From positions 1 to 64,000 of the forward strand of contig NZ_DATJCH010000023.1 in assembly GCF_035514885.1 (NCBI RefSeq): a stretch of DNA of 64,000 nucleotides. The letters run 5' to 3'. How positions within the stretch are numbered: the stretch's first letter is position 1; the number at the start of each line of letters is the position of its first letter. Source of the DNA: Albibacterium sp035514885 (lineage in GTDB: Bacteria; Bacteroidota; Bacteroidia; Sphingobacteriales; Sphingobacteriaceae). Position numbers and translations under genes: made by a program. This document shows positions 32,745 through 40,327 of the stretch, in pieces. The notes beneath the pieces were generated by a model that saw nothing but the letters and a program-made list of their open reading frames with translations, ran no database searches and was not told where the DNA came from.

Positions 32745-33587
32745 TTATTTAATATCATTAATAGCACAATGATCCATATCGCCATAGTCTAAATTCTCTC
32801 CCGCCATTCCCCATATAAAAGTATAATTACTGGTCCCCGCACCTGAATGTATTGACCATTCCGGAGAAATTACTGCCTGTTCATTCTGCATCCAGATATG
32901 ACGCGTTTCCTGTGTTTCACCCATAAAATGGCAAACACTCTGACCTTCAGGCACCTCGAAATAAAAGTAAACTTCCATTCTTCGATCATGGGTATGTACA
33001 GGCATGGTATTCCAGACACTTCCAGTTTTTAATTCCGTCATTCCCATTTGAAGCTGACAGGTTTGAAGGACACTATTAACCAATAACTTATTGATTACCC
33101 GATGATTGGCAGTTTCCAAACTTCCCATCTCAACAACTTCTGCATCTGCCGCTGTTACTTTTTTAGTAGGATAAGCATGATGAGCCGGAGTCGAATTAAT
33201 ATAAAACTTAGCCGGCTTACCTTTATCAGCCGAAGAGAAACTAACCCCTTTTGATCCTCTACCGATATAAAGTGCCTCCTTAAACTGAAGTTCATAAGCA
33301 GTTCCATCAACCGTTACTGTACCTTTATCTCCAACATTAATAATTCCCATCTCTCTTCTTTCCAAAAAGTAAGAAGCCTTTAAATAATCAGGATTGGAAA
33401 GTTGCAGAGTCTCACTTGTCGGCATCGCCCCACCTGCTATGTATCGATCGTAATGAGTTAAAGTAAGGTGAATATGATCGGCCTCGAATATTTTACTAAT
33501 TAAAAAGTTCTTTCGCAATTTCTCAGTGTCCATTAACTTGGTTTCACCAGGACTAAATGCATATCGTTTCTCAAAATGTTCTTGCAT
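32745..33587 (-). CDS. kduI: 5-dehydro-4-deoxy-D-glucuronate isomerase
   Basis: KduI isomerises the ring-opened unsaturated uronate (DKI) to 2,5-diketo-3-deoxygluconate. The 280-residue cupin shows the zinc site MPVHTHDRRMEVYFYFEVPE and further conserved text (RREMGIINVGDKGTVTVDGT, IWMQNEQAVISPEWSIHSGA). Length is normal. It lies 35 nt after the GH88 gene and 14 nt before DUF4861. With GH88 releasing the substrate and KduD acting next, the steps run in gene order. Confidence 0.95.
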   Translation of the reverse strand: MQEHFEKRYAFSPGETKLMDTEKLRKNFLISKIFEADHIHLTLTHYDRYIAGGAMPTSETLQLSNPDYLKASYFLERREMGIINVGDKGTVTVDGTAYELQFKEALYIGRGSKGVSFSSADKGKPAKFYINSTPAHHAYPTKKVTAADAEVVEMGSLETANHRVINKLLVNSVLQTCQLQMGMTELKTGSVWNTMPVHTHDRRMEVYFYFEVPEGQSVCHFMGETQETRHIWMQNEQAVISPEWSIHSGAGTSNYTFIWGMAGENLDYGDMDHCAINDIK

Positions 33588-33622
33588 GATTTAATTTTAA
33601 TCGATTTGTAATAAAAACAGAA

Positions 33623-34816
33623 TTATAAATACCAATCCTTATAACGATGTAAGGCCTCCAGAAAATAATAATCGCCATAGGTAAGGGGAACATCCACCTC
33701 TGAATTCTGATGTAAAAACCCTACTCCGTGTTTTAACAGAAAGCCACCATTTTCTCCAAGTTTCGAACGGTAAGCATCTGAGGCCAAAGTTCTGATAGCC
33801 TTTTCTGAAGCATCTAAATACTTTTTACTCGCTGTTTTATCAGTATACTGAGCTAATTCCAATAAGGCAGAAGCCATAATTGCACCAGCAGAAGCATCAC
33901 GATAGGTATTTGGAATCTCCGGAGCATCATAATCCCAATAAGGAATCATATCAGCAGGCATATTGGTATCGTTTAACATAAAGTTCGCAATGTGTATTGC
34001 CTGATCCAAGTATTGTTTATCTTTTGTAAAACGATACATCATAGTAAAACCATATAATCCCCAAGCCTGTCCGCGGCTCCATGCAGATTCATCTGCAAAT
34101 CCCTGCCAGTTCACTTTTTTCAATACCTCCCCTGTCTCCATATTATAATCAAGAACATGATAAGCACTGAAATCCGGTCTGTAATGATTCTTTATCGTCG
34201 AGTTAGCATGATTAACTGCAATCTCCTTATATTTCTTATCACCTCCATGATCACTCACCCAACTTAGCAATTCTAAGTTCATCATGTTATCGATAATTAC
34301 AGGACCAGCCCACATATCATTTGAATTCCATGACTGAATTACCTGCGCACCTGGATGATACCGTGTTGAAAGAGAAGCAGCAGAGGCTTCTATAATATCT
34401 TTATATGCCGGATCATGCAGAAGCCTGTATGCATTTCCAAAGCTGCAATACATCATAAAGCCGAGATCGTGCGTACCTTTATTATTCTTCTCCTTTTCAA
34501 GAATAGTAAGCCTCCTCTTTGCTTCATCTAGTATTTCAGCATCTTGCGTATATTCATAAATGTAGAGCAGAGAACCGGGAAAAAAACCACTGCACCACCA
34601 TGCTGTATTACTGGTCACCACCTCTCCTGTTGTCGCATTCAAGGTTTTAGGCATCACATCGGCCGGAACATTTTTAGCCAATATCTTATACTGCTGATCA
34701 GCAAACTTAAATTGTTGATCAATTAATTCACCCATCTTCTGATCCTTTGCCTGGGCTTTCAGCATTCCGCTATTGATTAATAAAAAGCATAGCGCAGTCA
34801 ATAGTTTAACTTTCAT
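33623..34816 (-). CDS. GH88 unsaturated glucuronyl hydrolase
   Basis: The 397-residue secreted protein (signal KLLTALCFLLINSGMLKAQA) is an alpha6/alpha6 barrel of family GH88. It hydrates and releases the unsaturated uronic acid left at the end of lyase-made oligosaccharides. The two expected aspartates lie in KGTHDLGFMMYCSFGNA and VIIDNMMNLELL; WSRGQAWGLYGFTMMYRF is also typical. It is the first gene of the operon GH88-kduI-DUF4861-kduD. Its leader ends attaaccaat directly before ATG. Confidence 0.92.
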   Translation of the reverse strand: MKVKLLTALCFLLINSGMLKAQAKDQKMGELIDQQFKFADQQYKILAKNVPADVMPKTLNATTGEVVTSNTAWWCSGFFPGSLLYIYEYTQDAEILDEAKRRLTILEKEKNNKGTHDLGFMMYCSFGNAYRLLHDPAYKDIIEASAASLSTRYHPGAQVIQSWNSNDMWAGPVIIDNMMNLELLSWVSDHGGDKKYKEIAVNHANSTIKNHYRPDFSAYHVLDYNMETGEVLKKVNWQGFADESAWSRGQAWGLYGFTMMYRFTKDKQYLDQAIHIANFMLNDTNMPADMIPYWDYDAPEIPNTYRDASAGAIMASALLELAQYTDKTASKKYLDASEKAIRTLASDAYRSKLGENGGFLLKHGVGFLHQNSEVDVPLTYGDYYFLEALHRYKDWYL

Positions 34817-35150
34817 ATTGGTTAATTTAATATATAGTGGATGATCTAATATTGTAAATTTAAAGTATTACGATAACAATACTAGAAAAATATTTTAATC
34901 CCTGTTTAATGTAAGGATTAATAAGAATCTACGACTAACTGTATAAATATAATCATTGGAAGAAGAATTTTTAAAATCGATTAATTTCTAGCTATCCATC
35001 ATTTTGCACTAAAACTTGTGGAAGCCGCTTTGTGAAAGTAAATAATCCGCTAACCCATTCGAACCCTTCCTGACAGTTTCCTTTTATTTCGTTAGAAAAA
35101 ACAAATAAATAAAAGGTAAAGGCTTAAAGAATCGCTTAAAACTCAATTTA
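34817..35150. other. Divergent intergenic region, AT-rich
   Basis: No gene is seen. The region lies between the starts of the GH88 operon and the flavoprotein gene and should hold both promoters. Small inverted repeats occur (ttaatcc/ggattaa around 34905; ccttttattt/aaataaaagg around 35085), none clearly a terminator. Confidence 0.4.
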
Positions 35151-35242
35151 GTCAAACAGGGACCAAACAGGGGTCAAACAGGGACCAAACAGGGGCAAAA
35201 CTCGTATATTACCCCTGTTTGGTCCCTGTCTGGTCCCTGTTT
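35151..35242. repeat. 11-bp tandem repeat folding into a long hairpin
   Basis: Four direct units of the form [ag][ct]caaacaggg with an 11-bp period run from 35151. After a 16-nt loop the reverse complement follows (35212-35242). The innermost 18 bp (35178-35195 with 35212-35229) pair perfectly, and 31 bp pair with three mismatches. There is no U-tract of a terminator. It lies about 130 bp upstream of the flavoprotein gene. Confidence 0.85.
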
Positions 35243-35347
35243 AATTCTTGTATATTTCCTATTTAGTATAAATTTGCCTAAAGCTTTTTCCATTTCAAAT
35301 CTAGAGAAGAAAACACCATCTTTCACCTCAAATGAATAATGAATCCT

Positions 35348-35355
35348 TAAATTTG
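35348..35355 (+). promoter_or_regulatory. Possible -7 element of the flavoprotein gene
   Basis: TAAATTTG fits TAnnTTTG and lies 18 nt before the ATG. A good -33 TTG is not visible at 17-21 bp, so the call is weak. Confidence 0.35.
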
Positions 35356-35373
35356 AAAGGATAACTGATACGG

Positions 35374-36831
35374 ATGAATAATTTAGAAAAGAAAGATTTT
35401 GATGCTATAGTGGTTGGATCTGGGCCAAACGGCTTGGCTGCTGCAATAACTTTGCAACGGGCTGGCTTATCCGCTTTGCTGATTGAAGGAAAGGATACAA
35501 TTGGCGGTGGAATGGGTTCTGCTGAACTGACTTTACCGGGCTTTATTCATGATGTATGCTCAGCTATTCATCCGATGGCAGCGGCTTCGCCTTTTTTCAA
35601 ATCACTCCCCTTAGAATCGCATGGTTTGGAACTTATTTACCCTGAAATAGCTGCTGCTCACCCTTTCGATAATGGGAAAGCAGCTTTCCTTACTAAGTCG
35701 ATAGAGGAAACAGCATCCGCTTTAGGAAAAGATAAAGAGACCTATTTAAAGCTGATGAAACCGATAGTTAACTATTGGCCCAAGATAGATAAAGATGTTT
35801 TGGGGCCTGCACTCCGAATTCCAGATGCACCTATTCCCATGGCTCAATTTGGTTTAAAGGCATTAACATCTGCTTTAATGCTTGCCAAACGCTTTAAGAC
35901 CCAAGAAGCAAGAGGTTTATGGGCTGGGATGGCTGCACATTCTATTCAACCCTTATCCAACCTAACGACATCGGCTATTGGCTTGGTATTAATGGCTGCC
36001 GGACATCTGGGTGGGTGGCCAATCCCAAAAGGTGGATCCATAAAAATTGCTAATGCTATGGCTTCCTATTTCACCTCTCTTGGGGGAAAGATAGAAACCG
36101 GAACTTATATAAAATCCCTCAAGCAATTACCCTCTTCTCATGCCGTTTTGCTGGATGTTACGCCCAAACAATTACTTGAAATAGCCGGACATAAATTCTC
36201 ATCAATTTACAAATGGCAATTGGAAAAATACCGCTATGGAATGGGTGTATTTAAAGTAGATTGGGCCTTAGATGAAGCAATACCATTTACAGCAGATGTA
36301 GCAAGGCGGGCAACAACGGTTCATATTGGCAATACAATAGAGGAAATTGCGGCTGGCGAACAGACATCCTCAAAAGGTAAAATTGTAGAAAAACCTTTTG
36401 TATTGTTAGCTCAACAAAGCTTATTTGATGAAAGCAGGGCACCAGCCGGAAAGCATACTGCCTGGGCATATTGTCATGTACCCAATGGCTCTACAACGGA
36501 TATGACCGACCGGATTGAAAAACAGATAGAACGCTTTGCACCAGGCTTTAGAGATCGGATTTTAGCGAAGCATAGCTTTAACCCGGCTCAAATGGAAAAC
36601 TACAATCCAAATTATATCGGAGGGGATATTAATGGTGGAATCATTGATATCGGACAATTGTTTACTCGTCCGGTTATTAGTGCTTCTCCTTATAGAACTT
36701 CTGCCAAAGGAATCTATATCTGTTCTTCTTCCACACCTCCGGGCGGAGGCGTCCATGGTATGTGTGGATATCACGCTGCAAAAAGGGCTCTTAAAGATAT
36801 CTTTAAATTAAAAGCGAACACCCCTTTATAA
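35374..36831 (+). CDS. FAD-dependent oxidoreductase, phytoene desaturase/PYROXD2-like
   Basis: The 485 residues begin with the dinucleotide-binding motif AIVVGSGPNGLAAAITLQRA and LLIEGKDTIGGGMGSAEL. The C-terminal FAD-contact text is GIYICSSSTPPGGGVHGMCG. The middle (CSAIHPMAAASPFFKSLPLE) is typical of the CrtI-like NAD(P)/FAD family that includes PYROXD2. The substrate is unknown; no carotenoid genes are nearby. The gene is monocistronic and ends in a terminator overlapping its last codons. Confidence 0.87.
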   Translation: MNNLEKKDFDAIVVGSGPNGLAAAITLQRAGLSALLIEGKDTIGGGMGSAELTLPGFIHDVCSAIHPMAAASPFFKSLPLESHGLELIYPEIAAAHPFDNGKAAFLTKSIEETASALGKDKETYLKLMKPIVNYWPKIDKDVLGPALRIPDAPIPMAQFGLKALTSALMLAKRFKTQEARGLWAGMAAHSIQPLSNLTTSAIGLVLMAAGHLGGWPIPKGGSIKIANAMASYFTSLGGKIETGTYIKSLKQLPSSHAVLLDVTPKQLLEIAGHKFSSIYKWQLEKYRYGMGVFKVDWALDEAIPFTADVARRATTVHIGNTIEEIAAGEQTSSKGKIVEKPFVLLAQQSLFDESRAPAGKHTAWAYCHVPNGSTTDMTDRIEKQIERFAPGFRDRILAKHSFNPAQMENYNPNYIGGDINGGIIDIGQLFTRPVISASPYRTSAKGIYICSSSTPPGGGVHGMCGYHAAKRALKDIFKLKANTPL

Positions 36832-36846
36832 AGAATGTTCGCTTTT
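36810..36846 (+). terminator. Terminator of the flavoprotein gene
   Basis: The arms aaaagcgaaca and tgttcgctttt form an 11-bp stem that includes the final codons; the stop is inside the loop. The descending arm ends in tttt followed by aattt, and the ascending arm starts with aaaa, so it may also work for the convergent gene. Confidence 0.65.
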
Positions 36847-36870
36847 AATTTATCTCGAAACTTATGATAC

Positions 36871-37545
36871 TTATTGACTCCTAAGATATTTATATCTCGT
36901 ACTTGAGAATTTCCCTTGGGTTACAGATGGAAAGCTAGTACCAGAACCGGATTTCCCTCCTGCTGTATTCTCGCCACTCTTTTTTAAATTGCTCATAGAA
37001 ACAGCTGCAAATAAACTTCCCTTTCTAAAATGGAGACCTTGAACTCTTTCGTATCGCTTTCCCGCAGCGTCTTCAAAAACCAATGCAAACTCGATATTCT
37101 TTTTTAATTCATCCAGTCTGGTGGTTGAAGAGAATTTATTCTGACTAATCGGTAACCACACTGAGAAATTGTATTTAAAGCTATGTGTACTTCCTTCTGA
37201 AATAGTTACCGGCTGATCCGTATCCTCTTCAGTTAAATTAAAAACTCGTTTATCTTTCAGTAAAATATGCTGTATGCGAACAGAATAAGCTGTATGCATC
37301 GATTTATTTTCGATTGCAATAACGAGTTTAAAATCATAACGCTTACAATTTCCTTTGGTTTCGGGGGGTGCCCACATGCCATAAATTTCACAAGATGACA
37401 GTAATTTAGGCCTAACGTTAGTCTGAAAGCTTAGTTGCCTAACTATATCCATTAGCTTTGTAGTTATTGATTCCCTCTTCATAACTACATAACCAACAAA
37501 CCGGGAAAAAAGTTTAGAATTTTTATTGAAAATTGTAAACAGCAT
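36871..37545 (-). CDS. Hypothetical protein
   Basis: The 224 residues contain no motif that I recognise. The central part (CKRYDFKLVIAIENKSMHTA, YSVRIQHILLKDKRVFNLTE, KYNFSVWLPISQNKFSS) reads like a beta-sandwich. The end (GGKSGSGTSFPSVTQGKFSS) is a flexible serine/glycine tail. No signal peptide is evident. It lies 23 nt after the TPR-protein gene, so they are probably cotranscribed. An alternative start at 37482 would remove 21 residues. Confidence 0.6.
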   Translation of the reverse strand: MLFTIFNKNSKLFSRFVGYVVMKRESITTKLMDIVRQLSFQTNVRPKLLSSCEIYGMWAPPETKGNCKRYDFKLVIAIENKSMHTAYSVRIQHILLKDKRVFNLTEEDTDQPVTISEGSTHSFKYNFSVWLPISQNKFSSTTRLDELKKNIEFALVFEDAAGKRYERVQGLHFRKGSLFAAVSMSNLKKSGENTAGGKSGSGTSFPSVTQGKFSSTRYKYLRSQ

Positions 37546-37568
37546 TCAATATTAAGTAATGGTGCTAA

Positions 37569-39047
37569 CTAATATCCTATCCGCTTTAAACCATCTTTTG
37601 CTTTGGATTCAATGCTATTCTCATATTCATGATTTTTCATAGCGACAGCCTGCTTATAATAACTAGCTGCCTGGCTTTTAAAATTTAACTTTTCATAAAT
37701 ACCCCCGATATGCAAGGCTGCATTAGCTGCGTAATAATAAGTTGCCTTTTTCCCTATCTCAACTGCACGCTGGTAATTTGCAATAGCGAATGAAACCTTA
37801 TCGGATTCATCGTAAATTCTACCCAACCTATAATAGAATTCAATCCGATCTCTTTGCAGTTTAAAATCACTCTCCTTTTTCTTGCTTAACTGAACCAATG
37901 CTTTACTATAATAACCGCCGTCGAAATATAAGCGAGCCTTCAAAAGGCTTAAATTTGGTGCAGCTTCATTTGCTTCCTTAAGCGCTTGTTTATCCTTCTC
38001 ATCGTATAAATCCCCTTTACTCTTTACTTCCTTCAAATAGGAAGTATACGTATTATTATCTCCTTTTAAATAATAATAATAAGCAAGTTTAAGGTAGGCA
38101 TCTTTCACATAGTTTATTCCATTATATTCTTTTAGAAAATTAGAAAGATATGTATTTGCATCGGGATCCATACGATGAAGTTTTGCATTTCCTAACAAAT
38201 AGTCTAAAGCGGGAAATTTAATGTAATCAGCACCTACAGGGCGCTTTTGCAGGTACGCAATTGCCTGATCATTACGTCCACTTTTAGCCGACACATAACC
38301 CTGTAAATATGTTTTTAGTAAGCTTGAATCATTTAAAGTAGCAATATGGCCCATTATCTTATTGTAATTGGATTTGTTTTGCACCAGATCCGTCTCAATA
38401 TAACATAAGAAGAAAACCACTTCATCTTTATAAAAAGCATACGAAGATTTAGGTAAGGTTATAGCTAGATTTTCCAAGGTCCTAATTCCACTACTTGCAT
38501 TTCCTTTAATGCCTATAGTGGAGAATATTCCTTTCAGATTTGACGGAATTGAGCCAAAAATTACATCTATTAATCCTGAACTCTTTTTATTAGGCAAGAA
38601 TGTTGTAAATTTCGTCTGATTTGATGATAAGAGTTTATCTGCCTTTTTGATAGTCAGGCCTGCAGAAAGGTATTCCTGGAACCGACTTTCCAGCATTCCC
38701 CATTGAAGGTTAACTTCTGCTTGACTAAATAAATAATAAGGAGAATCTTTATCCAGTTTCTCCAAGGCATTTAGTCGGCTTGATTTTGATCCTTTAAGTC
38801 TTTCATAGTCGGCTTTATTTTCTGAAGTTAATATTGTGAAATAATCAACATAGTTATCCAAAAGGATAGTTATCCCATTATCGGGATTACTCAATTTCTC
38901 TTGTGCTATTAGATCTCGTGCATCATTTAAACGAAGATCAAATATTGCCTGATAGGCTTGCTTGCATCGAGCGTTAAAGTCAAAATTGGCACTTGCTTGA
39001 AATTCAATGCCCAAGAGTATTATTAAAATAAAAGCTTTCCTTATCAT
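37569..39047 (-). CDS. Tetratricopeptide-repeat protein, exported
   Basis: The 492-residue product starts MIRKAFILIILLGIEFQASA, a signal peptide. I prefer this to the in-frame ATG at 39074, which would put nine residues before it. The remainder is nearly all helical hairpins of the TPR type, clearest near the end (FYYRLGRIYDESDKVSFAIA, ANAALHIGGIYEKLNFKSQA, ASYYKQAVAMKNHEYENSIE). The role is likely protein-protein contact in the periplasm. It shares a transcript with the hypothetical gene downstream. Confidence 0.8.
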   Translation of the reverse strand: MIRKAFILIILLGIEFQASANFDFNARCKQAYQAIFDLRLNDARDLIAQEKLSNPDNGITILLDNYVDYFTILTSENKADYERLKGSKSSRLNALEKLDKDSPYYLFSQAEVNLQWGMLESRFQEYLSAGLTIKKADKLLSSNQTKFTTFLPNKKSSGLIDVIFGSIPSNLKGIFSTIGIKGNASSGIRTLENLAITLPKSSYAFYKDEVVFFLCYIETDLVQNKSNYNKIMGHIATLNDSSLLKTYLQGYVSAKSGRNDQAIAYLQKRPVGADYIKFPALDYLLGNAKLHRMDPDANTYLSNFLKEYNGINYVKDAYLKLAYYYYLKGDNNTYTSYLKEVKSKGDLYDEKDKQALKEANEAAPNLSLLKARLYFDGGYYSKALVQLSKKKESDFKLQRDRIEFYYRLGRIYDESDKVSFAIANYQRAVEIGKKATYYYAANAALHIGGIYEKLNFKSQAASYYKQAVAMKNHEYENSIESKAKDGLKRIGY

Positions 39048-39225
39048 TATTCGTGTGAATAGTTTTTTAGCCAACTACTAAGCAAAAAACATGCGGTTTT
39101 TTCAAAATATCAATTAATTCTTTAAAAGTATTTCATTGAGACTACTCCACCCTTCAGGAATTTTGCAGCAGTTCCCTATTCACAACAAACTATGTTATTG
39201 AATTTCATTAAGTTACGCAGCCCTT

Positions 39226-39267
39226 AAAAAAAGAAAGGCAACTAACTAATTAAGTTAATTGCCCTTT
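39226..39267 (-). terminator. Intrinsic terminator of tRNA-Ser(UGA)
   Basis: On the minus strand ggcaattaac pairs with gttagttgcc (with a bulge), and a run of seven T follows. It starts 8 nt after the tRNA 3' end. Confidence 0.7.
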
Positions 39268-39274
39268 ATGAGTG

Positions 39275-39359
39275 CGGAAAGCGAGGGATTCGAACCCCCG
39301 GACCTTTGACAGTCAACGGTTTTCAAGACCGCCGCATTCGACCACTCTGCCAGCTTTCC
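39275..39359 (-). tRNA. tRNA-Ser (anticodon UGA)
   Basis: Minus-strand GGAAAGC pairs with GCTTTCC plus discriminator G. The D-arm (GCAGAGTGGTCGAATGC), the anticodon loop CTTGAAA, the long variable arm (GTTGACTGTCAAAGGTC) and the T-arm GGGGGTTCGAATCCCTC are visible. CCA is not encoded. No displaced 3'-end copy was seen near this tRNA. Confidence 0.94.
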
Positions 39360-39448
39360 GGAGGCAAAAGTACACACTTTACTCAATTCTGCAAACAATA
39401 AGCTGTCTTTTTTTATACTTTCACATTAACCTGTTCATTCTTTGAAGA

Positions 39449-40327
39449 TTAACTTTTCAGATTCTTATCAATTAATGTCTGAATAACTCCATCAACTAAA
39501 CCAATACGTGGAACAGCGATCTCTTTTATCTTTACCCATTTCATTAAGCTGATAAATATTTCACAAGCGGGGATAATAACATCAGCTCTATCGGGCTTTA
39601 AACCTAATATTTGAATTCGGTCCTTCAATGTATAACTGTTAAGCATATCTGATAGGGATTTCAGAGTGGAATAGCTTAATAAATTGCCGGGCTTCTCATT
39701 CGACAAAGAAAATAATTTATTAATATTCCCGCCCGACCCGATTGCAATTACCTGTTTAAAACCTTTTGTATGATCCTTGGCCCATTTTTTCATATCATCC
39801 CAAACTTCATCTTTATCTTGATTATCCAATATACGGATAGTACCTATATCGAACGATTTGGATGCTTCTAATTTACCAGCATGAAAAATTGAAAGCTCTG
39901 TACTTCCTCCCCCAACATCAATATATAGATAGGACTTATTGCTATTTAATTTTTCTATAACGTGACTGGAATAAATTATTTCAGCTTCTTGATTACCGTC
40001 AATAATTCGTAAGTCAATCCCTATTTCTTTTATTTTATCAACTAAATCGGGTCCGTTTTCAGCTTCACGCATAGCAGAAGTAGCACAAGCCATATAATCC
40101 TTCACCTCATATGCATCCATAAGATTGCGGAAGGCTGACATGGTTTTTATCAGAAGACTTGTTTTCTTGTCAGATATACGATGTTCCAGAAAAGCATCAT
40201 CTCCCAGACGAAGTGGAACACGGATTAGCGTATCCTTATTGAAATTATATTCTTTACCGTCTTCTCTTATTTCAGCTATTAATAAACGGACTGCATTGGA
40301 ACCAATATCTATCGCGGCGTATCTCAT
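39449..40327 (-). CDS. Ppx/GppA-family phosphatase
   Basis: The 292 residues have the ASKHA-fold motifs AIDIGSNAVRLLIAE (phosphate-1), CATSAMREAENG and YIDVGGGSTELSIFHAGKLE (phosphate-2). The family hydrolyses polyphosphate or (p)ppGpp. At this length it is the short form with just the catalytic domains. Its ATG overlaps the ppk1 stop by 4 nt, so synthesis and breakdown of polyphosphate are probably translated together. Confidence 0.92.
   Translation of the reverse strand: MRYAAIDIGSNAVRLLIAEIREDGKEYNFNKDTLIRVPLRLGDDAFLEHRISDKKTSLLIKTMSAFRNLMDAYEVKDYMACATSAMREAENGPDLVDKIKEIGIDLRIIDGNQEAEIIYSSHVIEKLNSNKSYLYIDVGGGSTELSIFHAGKLEASKSFDIGTIRILDNQDKDEVWDDMKKWAKDHTKGFKQVIAIGSGGNINKLFSLSNEKPGNLLSYSTLKSLSDMLNSYTLKDRIQILGLKPDRADVIIPACEIFISLMKWVKIKEIAVPRIGLVDGVIQTLIDKNLKS

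Noticed and set aside
35151..35242. Possible CRISPR array
   Set aside because: Units of 11 bp abut directly with no spacers and are followed by their own reverse complement; no cas genes.
39275..39359. Third tRNA as an integration site
   Set aside because: No displaced 3'-end copy or recombinase was found beside tRNA-Ser(UGA).
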